64,000 bases of DNA from Pseudomonadota bacterium (lineage in GTDB: Bacteria > Pseudomonadota > Alphaproteobacteria > Sphingomonadales > Sphingomonadaceae), in contig JAEXFD010000023.1 in NCBI GenBank assembly GCA_023400405.1, positions 1 to 64,000 of the forward strand, read 5' to 3'. Positions within the stretch are counted from its first letter, which is position 1, and each line of letters opens with the position of its first letter. This document shows, in pieces, positions 8,851 to 16,048 of this stretch. The notes under the pieces are model-generated. The model worked only from the letters and a program-made list of their open reading frames with translations, was not told the DNA's origin and searched no databases. A program made the translations under genes and the position numbers.

Positions 8851-10203
8851 ATGGCCTTCACTCCGCAACAGGCGATCCTCGAGCTCGGCGACGCCTTTTA
8901 CGATCCCGTCGCCGCCGCGGCCTTCCCGCAGACGGTGCTGCGCTTCCGCAACGATCGCGCCGCGGCGGAGGTGGGGCTCGATGGCCTGTCCGATGCGGAA
9001 TGGATCGCGCATTTCGGCCGGTTCGAACCGCTGCCGGGCAGCCTGGCCCAGCCGCTGGCGCTGCGCTATCACGGCCATCAGTTCCGCGTGTACAATCCCG
9101 AGATCGGCGACGGCCGCGGCTTCCTGTTCGCGCAGATGACCGATTCGCGCGGGCGGCTGATGGACCTCGGCACCAAGGGATCGGGCCAGACGCCGTACAG
9201 TCGCTTCGGCGACGGCCGGCTGACGCTCAAGGGCGGCGTGCGTGAGATCCTGGCGACCGAAATGCTGGAAGCGCTCGGCGTCGAGACCAGCCGCAGCTTC
9301 TCGCTGATCGAGACCGGCGAGCAGCTCCAGCGCGGCGACGAGCCCTCGCCCACCCGCTCCTCGGTGCTGGTGCGGCTTAGCCACGGCCATATCCGCATCG
9401 GCATGTTCCAGCGCGCCGCCTTCTTCAAGGACGGGGAGAGCCTCAAGCGGCTGACCGATTACGTGCTGCGCCATTATTTCGGCGAGGAGCCCGGCAGCGA
9501 CGGCCCCGCGCGCCTGCTCGCGCAGGTCGCACGGCGCACCGCGCGGATGGCGGGGCGTTTCATGGCGGCAGGCTTCGTCCATGGCGTGCTCAACAGCGAC
9601 AATATCAACGTCACGGGCGAGAGCTTCGATTATGGCCCTTGGCGCTTCGCGCCCAGCTGGGATGCGCGCTTCACCGCGGCCTATTTCGATCACGCGGGCC
9701 TCTACGCCTTCGGGCGGCAGGCCGAGGCGATCTATTGGGATGCGATGCAGCTCGCCATCTCGCTCCGCCAGATTGCCGACGAGGACGCTTTGATCGAAGC
9801 GCTGGACGGCTTTCCCGAGGCCTATCGCAGCGAAGTCGCGGCGGCGTTGCTCTGGCGGCTGGGCGTGCTGCCGCAAAGCGCGGAATCCGATCGTGCGCTG
9901 GTCGCTGCGCTGGAAACGGCCTTGGCCGAAAGCCAGGTTCCGCTCGACCGCTTCTTCTTCGATGCGTTCGGCGGCCATCTGCCGGAGTCCTATGGCGAGG
10001 CCTTTGCGGAACTGCGCGGCCGGCTCGCCGGCTACGCGCCCCGCAAGGGTCGCGACCATCCCTATTGGTCGGATGCCGAGCCCTGCGCGATACTGATCGA
10101 CGAAGTCGAGGCGATCTGGGCCCGGATCGCCGAAGCGGACGATTGGGGCCCGCTCGAAACCAAGATCGCGGCGATTCGCCGCCTGGGCGAGGCTCTGGCC
10201 TAG
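8851..10203 (+). CDS. selO: Protein adenylyltransferase SelO (YdiU family)
   Basis: A 450-residue SelO pseudokinase-fold protein. The family's long conserved stretches are easy to see: RYHGHQFRVYNPEIGDGRG, DLGTKGSGQTPYSRFGDGR, and the catalytic segment HGVLNSDNINV near residue 244 with DYGPWRF near 260. SelO transfers AMP from ATP to Ser, Thr or Tyr of target proteins and is linked to redox homeostasis. E. coli SelO ends in a selenocysteine or cysteine segment of about 480 residues. This form is a little shorter and has no such C-terminal Cys. It is divergent from the alpha/beta hydrolase and about 60 bp before astD. Confidence 0.93.
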   Translation: MAFTPQQAILELGDAFYDPVAAAAFPQTVLRFRNDRAAAEVGLDGLSDAEWIAHFGRFEPLPGSLAQPLALRYHGHQFRVYNPEIGDGRGFLFAQMTDSRGRLMDLGTKGSGQTPYSRFGDGRLTLKGGVREILATEMLEALGVETSRSFSLIETGEQLQRGDEPSPTRSSVLVRLSHGHIRIGMFQRAAFFKDGESLKRLTDYVLRHYFGEEPGSDGPARLLAQVARRTARMAGRFMAAGFVHGVLNSDNINVTGESFDYGPWRFAPSWDARFTAAYFDHAGLYAFGRQAEAIYWDAMQLAISLRQIADEDALIEALDGFPEAYRSEVAAALLWRLGVLPQSAESDRALVAALETALAESQVPLDRFFFDAFGGHLPESYGEAFAELRGRLAGYAPRKGRDHPYWSDAEPCAILIDEVEAIWARIAEADDWGPLETKIAAIRRLGEALA

Positions 10204-10263
10204 CGCCGAAATTTCGTGCAAGAGCAAGGCAACTCCCGCGAACGAGCCCCAAAACAGAACCGA

Positions 10264-11679
10264 ATGCCCGGCACGGAAATCATCTCGACCGAACCTGCGA
10301 CCGGCGCGGTTCTGTGGCGCCAGCAGATCGGCGACGCCGATGCCGAGGTCGCGCGGGCCCGCGCCAGCTGGGCCGATTGGGCGGCCCGCCCCCTCGCCTA
10401 CCGGATCGAGGCGCTGCGCCGCTTCGCCAATGTCGTGCGGCAAAAGGCCGACGCCTTTGCCGATCTGCTCGCGCGCGAAACCGGCAAGCCGCTGTGGGAA
10501 GCGCGCAGCGAAGTCGAGACGGTGATCGCCAAGGTCGATATCTCGGTCACTGCCTTTTCCGAACGCACCGGCCAGCGCCGGATCGACGCCCCGATGAACG
10601 CGCGGCTCGCCCTGCGTCACAAGCCGCACGGCGTGCTCGCGGTTCTGGGACCCTATAATTTCCCGATCCACTTGCCCAACGGCCACATTGTGCCCGCGCT
10701 GCTCGCCGGCAATGCCGTGGTGTTCAAGCCTTCGGAAAAGACCCCGGCTTCGGGCGCGATGCTGGTCGATTGCTTCCATGCCGCGGGCATCCCCGAAGGC
10801 TGCGTCCGGCTGCTGGTCGGCGGGCCGGACGAGGGCAAGGCGCTCGCCGGCCACCCGGATATAGACGGGCTGCTGTTCACCGGGTCGGCCAATACCGGCA
10901 TCGCCCTCAACCGCATGTTCGCCACGAAGCCCGAGAAAATCCTCGCGCTCGAAATGGGCGGCAACAATCCGATCGTGGTGTGGAACACTCCCGATCTCCA
11001 TTCCGCCGCGGTCCTCGTCGTGCAGTCCGCCTTCACCACGGCCGGCCAGCGATGCACGGCCGCGCGGCGGCTGATCGTCGATGAGAAGCTGTTCGAACCG
11101 CTGATGGCGGAGCTCAGCAAGCTGATCGGCCGGTTGATCATCGGCGAGCCGCATGCCGATCCCGCCCCGTTCATGGGCCCGGTCATCGACAACGACGCCG
11201 CCGACATGCTCACCGAGAGCTTCCTCGCGCTCTCCACCATGGGGGGCCGTCCGCTGCGCCATATGGAGCGGCCGATCGAGGGCCGCCCCTTCCTCACCCC
11301 CGGTGTGATCGACATGACCAGCGCGCTCGAGAAGGTCGATGTCGAGCTGTTCGGCCCGATCCTCCAGGTCTATCGAAAGGCCAGCTTCGAGGAAGCGATC
11401 GTCGAAGCCAATGATACGCGCTACGGCCTGTCGGCGAGCCTGGTGAGCCAGGACCCGCAGCTCTACGACCAGTTCTGGGCGAACATCCGCGCCGGGATCG
11501 TCAATTGGAACCGGCCGACCAACGGCGCCTCGTCGGCAGCGCCGTTCGGCGGTGTCGGCTGGTCGGGCAATCACCGCCCGAGCGCTTACTACGCCGCCGA
11601 TTATTGCGCCTATCCGGTGGTATCGTCGGAGAGCGAGTCTGCCAGGGCGGCGATCGGGCTGGGCCTGCGGGACGCCTGA
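10264..11679 (+). CDS. astD: Succinylglutamate-semialdehyde dehydrogenase
   Basis: A 471-residue NAD-dependent aldehyde dehydrogenase of the AstD type. The N-terminal segment has GAVLWRQQIGDA. The coenzyme site has GPYNFPIHLPNGHIVPALL. The general-base Glu is in LALEMGGNNP (about 230) and the nucleophile is Cys264 in TTAGQRCTAARR. AstD oxidises N-succinylglutamate semialdehyde, the last oxidation of the arginine succinyltransferase pathway. The other ast genes are not in the window, so the operon is split. I start at the ATG opening MPGTEIIS. The in-frame upstream ATG at 10216 would add an unlikely polar leader. Confidence 0.88.
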   Translation: MPGTEIISTEPATGAVLWRQQIGDADAEVARARASWADWAARPLAYRIEALRRFANVVRQKADAFADLLARETGKPLWEARSEVETVIAKVDISVTAFSERTGQRRIDAPMNARLALRHKPHGVLAVLGPYNFPIHLPNGHIVPALLAGNAVVFKPSEKTPASGAMLVDCFHAAGIPEGCVRLLVGGPDEGKALAGHPDIDGLLFTGSANTGIALNRMFATKPEKILALEMGGNNPIVVWNTPDLHSAAVLVVQSAFTTAGQRCTAARRLIVDEKLFEPLMAELSKLIGRLIIGEPHADPAPFMGPVIDNDAADMLTESFLALSTMGGRPLRHMERPIEGRPFLTPGVIDMTSALEKVDVELFGPILQVYRKASFEEAIVEANDTRYGLSASLVSQDPQLYDQFWANIRAGIVNWNRPTNGASSAAPFGGVGWSGNHRPSAYYAADYCAYPVVSSESESARAAIGLGLRDA

Positions 11680-11710
11680 GCGCCAGCGCCGCGCAGGAAT
11701 CGATCCACCC

Positions 11711-11739
11711 TTGAAACCCTCCCCGCCGCTCGCTAGTTA
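11711..11739 (+). promoter_or_regulatory. Candidate sigma-70 promoter for the Bax-inhibitor-1 gene
   Basis: TTGAAA (11711-11716) and TAGTTA (11734-11739) are separated by 17 bp. The pair lies after the astD stop and about 170 bp before the next start. It is a visual match only. Confidence 0.4.
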
Positions 11740-11765
11740 TACATCTGCGGACCGGGCCCCTCTGG

Positions 11766-11787
11766 CGAGGGCTTTCTCAAGCCCTCG
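11766..11787 (+). other. Leader hairpin upstream of the Bax-inhibitor-1 gene
   Basis: CGAGGGCTT and AAGCCCTCG form a perfect 9-bp stem around TCTC. If the promoter at 11711-11739 is real, this hairpin lies in the untranslated leader. Confidence 0.45.
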
Positions 11788-11911
11788 TGATGTCGGACCG
11801 CATCGAGCGCGCTCGGTGCAGGTTCGGACGGCCTAGTCCCCCTTCCCCACCACCGAAGCTCCACCGGGCCGCTCGATCGATTGCAATGGCTTTCGATTGG
11901 AGTTTGACCAC

Positions 11912-12622
11912 GTGAACCCTGTCTCTCAGATCCCCCGCACCGGAGCGGCCGCGGCGGCCTATGACGAGGGCCTGCGCCGGCACATGCTCGGCATCTACCA
12001 GAATATGGGCATCGGCCTCGCCATCACCGGCCTGGTCGCCCTCGCGATCGCCAGCACGCCCCCGCTGGTCGCGCTGATCTTCGGCACCCCGCTCAAATGG
12101 GTCGCGATGCTGGCGCCGCTCGCCTCCGTCTTCTTCTTCCAGTTCCGCATCGATCGGATGAGCGTCGCGGGCGCCCGCACCGCCTTCTTTGCCTTTGCCG
12201 GCGTGATGGGCGTGTCGATGGCCAGCATCTTCCTGGTCTTCACCGGCCAGAGCATCGCCATGGCGTTCTTCGCTGCCGCCGCGATGTTCCTGGCGCTGAG
12301 CCTGTTCGGCTACACCACCAAGCGCGACCTGACCGGGCTCGGCACCTTCCTGTTCGTCGGCCTGATCGCCGTCGTGCTGGCGAGCGTCGTCAACCTGTTC
12401 CTGGGCTCCTCGATGCTGCAGATGCTGCTGTCGATCGTCGGCGTGGTCGTGTTTGCCGGCCTCACCGCCTGGGACACGCAGCGGCTGAAGAGCGAATATG
12501 CCCATTATGGCCGCAGCGAAGCGGCGGACAAGCTCGCGATCATGGGCGCGCTGTCGCTTTACCTCAATCTCATCAACCTGTTCCAGCTGCTGCTGGGGCT
12601 GATGGGCCAGCGCGAGGAATAA
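11912..12622 (+). CDS. Bax inhibitor-1 / YccA-family membrane protein
   Basis: I chose the GTG start because TGGAG lies nine bases upstream. The 236-residue protein has seven hydrophobic segments and the family motifs VFAGLTAWDTQRLK in the sixth loop and ALSLYLNLINLFQLLL at the end. Bacterial BI-1 proteins are inner-membrane proteins. Some are pH-sensitive calcium leak channels, while YccA modulates the FtsH protease. Which applies here is not clear. A zinc-ribbon protein follows after 3 bp and is surely co-transcribed. The Asp in AWDTQ, involved in pH sensing in BsYetJ-type channels, is present. Confidence 0.9.
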   Translation: MNPVSQIPRTGAAAAAYDEGLRRHMLGIYQNMGIGLAITGLVALAIASTPPLVALIFGTPLKWVAMLAPLASVFFFQFRIDRMSVAGARTAFFAFAGVMGVSMASIFLVFTGQSIAMAFFAAAAMFLALSLFGYTTKRDLTGLGTFLFVGLIAVVLASVVNLFLGSSMLQMLLSIVGVVVFAGLTAWDTQRLKSEYAHYGRSEAADKLAIMGALSLYLNLINLFQLLLGLMGQREE

Positions 12623-12625
12623 GCC

Positions 12626-12874
12626 ATGGCAAGCTTCACCTGTCCGGTCGACGGCACCGTGCTGGTGCCGATCGAGCGCGCCGGGATCGAGATCGACCAT
12701 TGCCCCGCCTGCCGCGGCGTGTGGCTCGATCGCGGCGAGCTCGACAAGATCATCGAGCGGAGTGCGGCGCCGGCGCCGTCGTCGCAGCGGGAGAGCTATC
12801 CGCGCCAGGACGAGCGCTACAGGGGCCATCCTCCCAAGCGGCGCAAATCGTTCCTCGAGGAACTGTTCGACTGA
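12626..12874 (+). CDS. Small TFIIB-type zinc-ribbon protein
   Basis: An 82-residue protein with two cysteine knuckles: CPVDGT near residue 6 and CPACRGVWLDRGELDKII near residue 26. This is the zf-TFIIB pattern common in small bacterial proteins. A basic, Arg/Lys-rich linker and the acidic tail FLEELFD follow. The function of the family is unknown. It begins 3 bp after the BI-1 stop, so translation is probably coupled to it. Confidence 0.88.
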   Translation: MASFTCPVDGTVLVPIERAGIEIDHCPACRGVWLDRGELDKIIERSAAPAPSSQRESYPRQDERYRGHPPKRRKSFLEELFD

Positions 12875-12877
12875 TCG

Positions 12878-12913
12878 CGGCGGGGAGCGGCATGCCGGTC
12901 CGCTCCCCCGCCG
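12878..12913. terminator. GC-rich hairpin between convergent genes
   Basis: CGGCGGGGAGCGG (12878-12890) pairs with the arm at 12900-12913, leaving one bulged C. It lies between the zinc-ribbon gene (+) and the beta-helix gene (-), so it can serve both strands. No T-run follows. Confidence 0.55.
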
Positions 12914-12930
12914 TGGCGCCAGGGCCCGAG

Positions 12931-15900
12931 CTAGTCCAGCCGTGCCTGGTAGAGCGCATGGTGGGTAAGGACGAACAACGTCCGCCCGTCACGCCCGCCA
13001 AGGAGGAGCTGTAGCGGCCGCTCCGGCACGTCGATCCGCCCGACCTGGCGCCCGTCCGGCGCGTAGACGAACACCTGCCCGTTGGCGACATAAACGCGGC
13101 CCTGCGCATCGCTGGTCACGCCCTCCCCGCCGCGTTCCGCGAAGACTTTGAGGTCGGCGATCGTGCCGTCGGCGCGGACCGTGCCGCCATAGGTGCGGTT
13201 CTCCGCGCCGCTGGTCACGAACACACGCTCGCCCGGCTTGGCCTGCACGAAGCCGTAGGTGTCCAGCGCATGCGAGAAGCGCAGGCCGCGATGATCGGTC
13301 GGCCCGAGCGCGAAGACGCGCCACGCGGGCAGCGCGATGCTGCCATCTGGCGAGAGATATTCGCGCGCGTTGGTCGCGCCGGCATCGCGCGCGAACATCT
13401 CGGCCAGCGTGGTGAATCGGTAGGTGTCGGGATCGAGCTGGTCCTTGAACTCGCCATTGACCCACCAGGTGACCGGCAGCACCGCCGCGGCATCGGGATG
13501 CGAAGCGACCGGGGTCGGCGCGATCACGATCATCTCCTCGTCCGGCGCACCGGGGCGGAAGCTGTAGACCGAGCCGTTACGGCCATAGGAAGAGAGGACG
13601 AGCAGATTGCCCGAACGATCGATGGCGAGGTTCACCGGATCGAGCGCCGCGTCACGGACCAGCTCGAGCCGGCCGGTATCCGACCAGCGCCAGATCCGCT
13701 TGAAGATACGATCGACGAAATAGAGCCGCCCTTCGGCATCGACCACGCCGCCGCCCAGTGCCTGAAAGCCATCCGCAAGCCGCTCGACCTTGGCGCCGTC
13801 GATCGTCGCCGGCTTCGGCGGGGCGGGATCCGCGGGAATGTCGAGCGTCGCGAATTCGCGCTCGCGCACGTCGATGCCATGGGTCACGTCGCGCAGCGCA
13901 TTCTCGAACGGGAATTTGGTGAGCCGCAGGAAGGTCGCGCAGCCATTCTCGTCGCAAGTGCCGACCCCGCTCTCGCCGTTCACATGGACGTTGCGCAGGC
14001 GGATGTCGTGCGAATTGTAGAGCGTGATCGCGGTCGGCGCCGCCCGGCGCGTGCGGGTGACGCGATAGCCGTGGAAATTTGCGATCAGGATGTTGCGCGA
14101 ATCGCGGATCTCGATCGCGACGGTGTCGGTGCCCTCGCCGCCCTCCTCCTCGGTCTGGGGCGCGAGCAGTTCCCAATTGGCGACGTGATTGAAGCCGATC
14201 TCGGTTCGGACATGATGCTCGACCGAGGCCTGGATCAGCCGGCCCGGCGTCTGCGTATCCGAGACGAGGATGCCGGGGTGCGCGAAGCTGCTCGGGCTCC
14301 ACACATTGGCGAAGGTGCCGCCGCCGCCATCGGTGACCCACAGGCTGGCATATTGGCCGTCCCAGCGCCGCGCCGCATCGGGATCGGCGGTGGCGTTGTT
14401 GTTATAGGGATTCACGCGCGAGCCGTCATAGGCATTGGTGCCGTGCCCGCCCTGGAACTTGACGTCGTTGACCATGGAGGCGGCGCCGGCCTTCCACAGC
14501 AGCGCGGTGGCGCGGGGATTGGCGCCATTGGTGTTGAGGCCGAGCCCGGCGACGATCGCGTCGCCGCCCTTGGCGCTCTCGATCAGCGGCTTGGGGCTGC
14601 CGATGCCCTGATAGGCGGGCGTGCCATCGGGCAGCACGATCTGCGTGAGGCTGGGGTGCAGGCCAATCAGCACCGTGCCCGGCCGCAGCCGCAGCGTGTC
14701 GCTGACCCGGTAGAAGCCCGCGGGGAAATAGACGACGCGGTGCGTGTCGATTGCCTTCTGGATCGCCGCCGTATCATCGGTCTTGTCGTCGCCCTTGGCG
14801 CCGGACCCGCGCACGCTCACCCATTCGGAGACCGGCGGCAGCGCGCGGATCGCTTGGCGACCCGGCGCCGGGAGGCCGGGGATGCGCGCCGCGTCCATCC
14901 GGGTACGCAGCTCGCCCATCCTGCCCAGGCCGGGCAGCGCGAGGCCGTGGTTGAACTCGGCGACCTTGTAGGCCGGCCCCGCCCCCTTCACCGTCTTGCC
15001 GCTCTCGCGGAAGCGGGCGAAGACCGGGGTGTTCGCCGCGACGGCATTCTGGAAGCCGATCTGGGTGTAGACGCTCTGCTCGTTCGAGATGATCACCCCG
15101 GCGTTCGAGACATTCTCGAAGCGTACGTCCTGGCCCCACAGCCAATCGCCATAGCCGCGATCGATCTCGATGCCGACCGGCACGTTGCGGAAGGCGACGT
15201 TGAGCAGGGTGAGGCCCGCCTCATGCTCGCGGATCGCCGCATCGCGCTGGCCCTCGAAGCTCGAATCGACCAGCGCGAACGGCCAGGCCGGCGAGGTCTT
15301 TTCCGCCAGGATGCCATAGCGGCCGCCGCGGAAATGCAGGTCCTCCGCCTCGTTGGCGACGTGATAGAGCCCGGCCAGACCCGAGCCGAGGTCGAAATCG
15401 GCATGGCTGACGAAGCTGTGCTGCGCGGTGTGGAAGCGGATCGCCGTGGCGGCGGGATTACCGTCGAGGATGCGGAAATCCACGTTGCCGAGCGCGGTGT
15501 AGAAGGTGCCCGAATTGGCATCGGGCACGTCCTTGTCGAACGGCACGCTGCCCGGCGGCGGGAAGGCGACGGTCATGCCCGGAGGGAGGTCATGCCCCGG
15601 CCGGCCGCCGGCGAAGATCATCATGTGCGCGACGCCGCGCTGGAATCCTGGCGTGTTGGCACCGAGCAGGATCACGGGGCGCCTGGCGCCGATGCCGAAG
15701 ATGCGCACGCCCGGCCAGAGATAGATCGTCCGGCTGATCCGATACGTGCCCTGGGGCAGGAAGACGATGCCGCCGCCGGGCTTGTCCGCCGCCTTGTCGA
15801 TTGCGCGCTGGAGCGGGGCGCTGTCGTCCGCCCGGCCGTTGCCCACGCCCGCGACGCGCACCGCCAGCGGCTCGTCCGGCGCGGTGAGATAGACCGATTG

Positions 15901-15975
15901 CGAGGCCGAAGCGGGCCGGGCCAGGGCGAAGGCCGCCAGCAAGGTTGCAAGGGCGACGATCAGTCTGCGGTCCAT
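12931..15975 (-). CDS. Secreted tandem beta-helix (GH55/pectate-lyase-3-like) protein with C-terminal SMP-30-like propeller, copy A
   Basis: The 1014-residue protein begins with a signal peptide ending near RPASA. Two pectate-lyase-3 type modules follow. The first has RADDSAPLQRAID at about 50 and VFLPQGTYRI at about 71. The second has KTDDTAAIQKAID at about 399 and VVYFPAGFYRVS. Two such modules in one chain resemble the GH55 double beta-helix. From about 728 the chain becomes propeller-like (DAEGRLYFVD, then VANGQVFVYAPDG) and closes with VPERPLQLLLGG, as in SMP-30/gluconolactonase proteins. The usual SMP-30 metal ligands are not evident: the EGP-type Glu position reads GGG. It is collinear with copy B (19138-22170) and follows the TonB-dependent receptor by 73 bp. 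The substrate is unknown; a polysaccharide or lactone is likely. Confidence 0.82.
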   Translation of the reverse strand: MDRRLIVALATLLAAFALARPASASQSVYLTAPDEPLAVRVAGVGNGRADDSAPLQRAIDKAADKPGGGIVFLPQGTYRISRTIYLWPGVRIFGIGARRPVILLGANTPGFQRGVAHMMIFAGGRPGHDLPPGMTVAFPPPGSVPFDKDVPDANSGTFYTALGNVDFRILDGNPAATAIRFHTAQHSFVSHADFDLGSGLAGLYHVANEAEDLHFRGGRYGILAEKTSPAWPFALVDSSFEGQRDAAIREHEAGLTLLNVAFRNVPVGIEIDRGYGDWLWGQDVRFENVSNAGVIISNEQSVYTQIGFQNAVAANTPVFARFRESGKTVKGAGPAYKVAEFNHGLALPGLGRMGELRTRMDAARIPGLPAPGRQAIRALPPVSEWVSVRGSGAKGDDKTDDTAAIQKAIDTHRVVYFPAGFYRVSDTLRLRPGTVLIGLHPSLTQIVLPDGTPAYQGIGSPKPLIESAKGGDAIVAGLGLNTNGANPRATALLWKAGAASMVNDVKFQGGHGTNAYDGSRVNPYNNNATADPDAARRWDGQYASLWVTDGGGGTFANVWSPSSFAHPGILVSDTQTPGRLIQASVEHHVRTEIGFNHVANWELLAPQTEEEGGEGTDTVAIEIRDSRNILIANFHGYRVTRTRRAAPTAITLYNSHDIRLRNVHVNGESGVGTCDENGCATFLRLTKFPFENALRDVTHGIDVREREFATLDIPADPAPPKPATIDGAKVERLADGFQALGGGVVDAEGRLYFVDRIFKRIWRWSDTGRLELVRDAALDPVNLAIDRSGNLLVLSSYGRNGSVYSFRPGAPDEEMIVIAPTPVASHPDAAAVLPVTWWVNGEFKDQLDPDTYRFTTLAEMFARDAGATNAREYLSPDGSIALPAWRVFALGPTDHRGLRFSHALDTYGFVQAKPGERVFVTSGAENRTYGGTVRADGTIADLKVFAERGGEGVTSDAQGRVYVANGQVFVYAPDGRQVGRIDVPERPLQLLLGGRDGRTLFVLTHHALYQARLD

Positions 15976-16001
15976 GGCGCTCACTCCAGCACGAAACGAA
16001 T

Positions 16002-16024
16002 GTCCCGGCCTTGCGGGCCGGGAC
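16002..16024 (-). terminator. Intercistronic hairpin between receptor and beta-helix copy A
   Basis: GTCCCGGCC (16002-16010) and GGCCGGGAC (16016-16024) form a perfect 9-bp stem with a 5-base loop in the 73-bp gap. Without a T-run it may act as an attenuator or as an mRNA processing barrier that lowers expression of copy A relative to the receptor. Confidence 0.55.
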
Positions 16025-16048
16025 GAGTTTAGGGGCAATGCGAAGGGG

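Noticed and set aside
7960..11574. A 1204-codon open frame on the minus strand opposite selO and astD
   Set aside because: Only the last 290 codons form a recognisable protein. The rest is a mirror of selO and astD caused by high GC, rich in Arg, His and Asp with no family pattern.
13270..16032. A 920-codon plus-strand frame opposite the beta-helix gene copy A
   Set aside because: Antisense shadow of a strong gene. The composition (Asp/Arg/Ala/His-rich) is that of reversed GC-rich codons, with no domain and no ribosome binding site.
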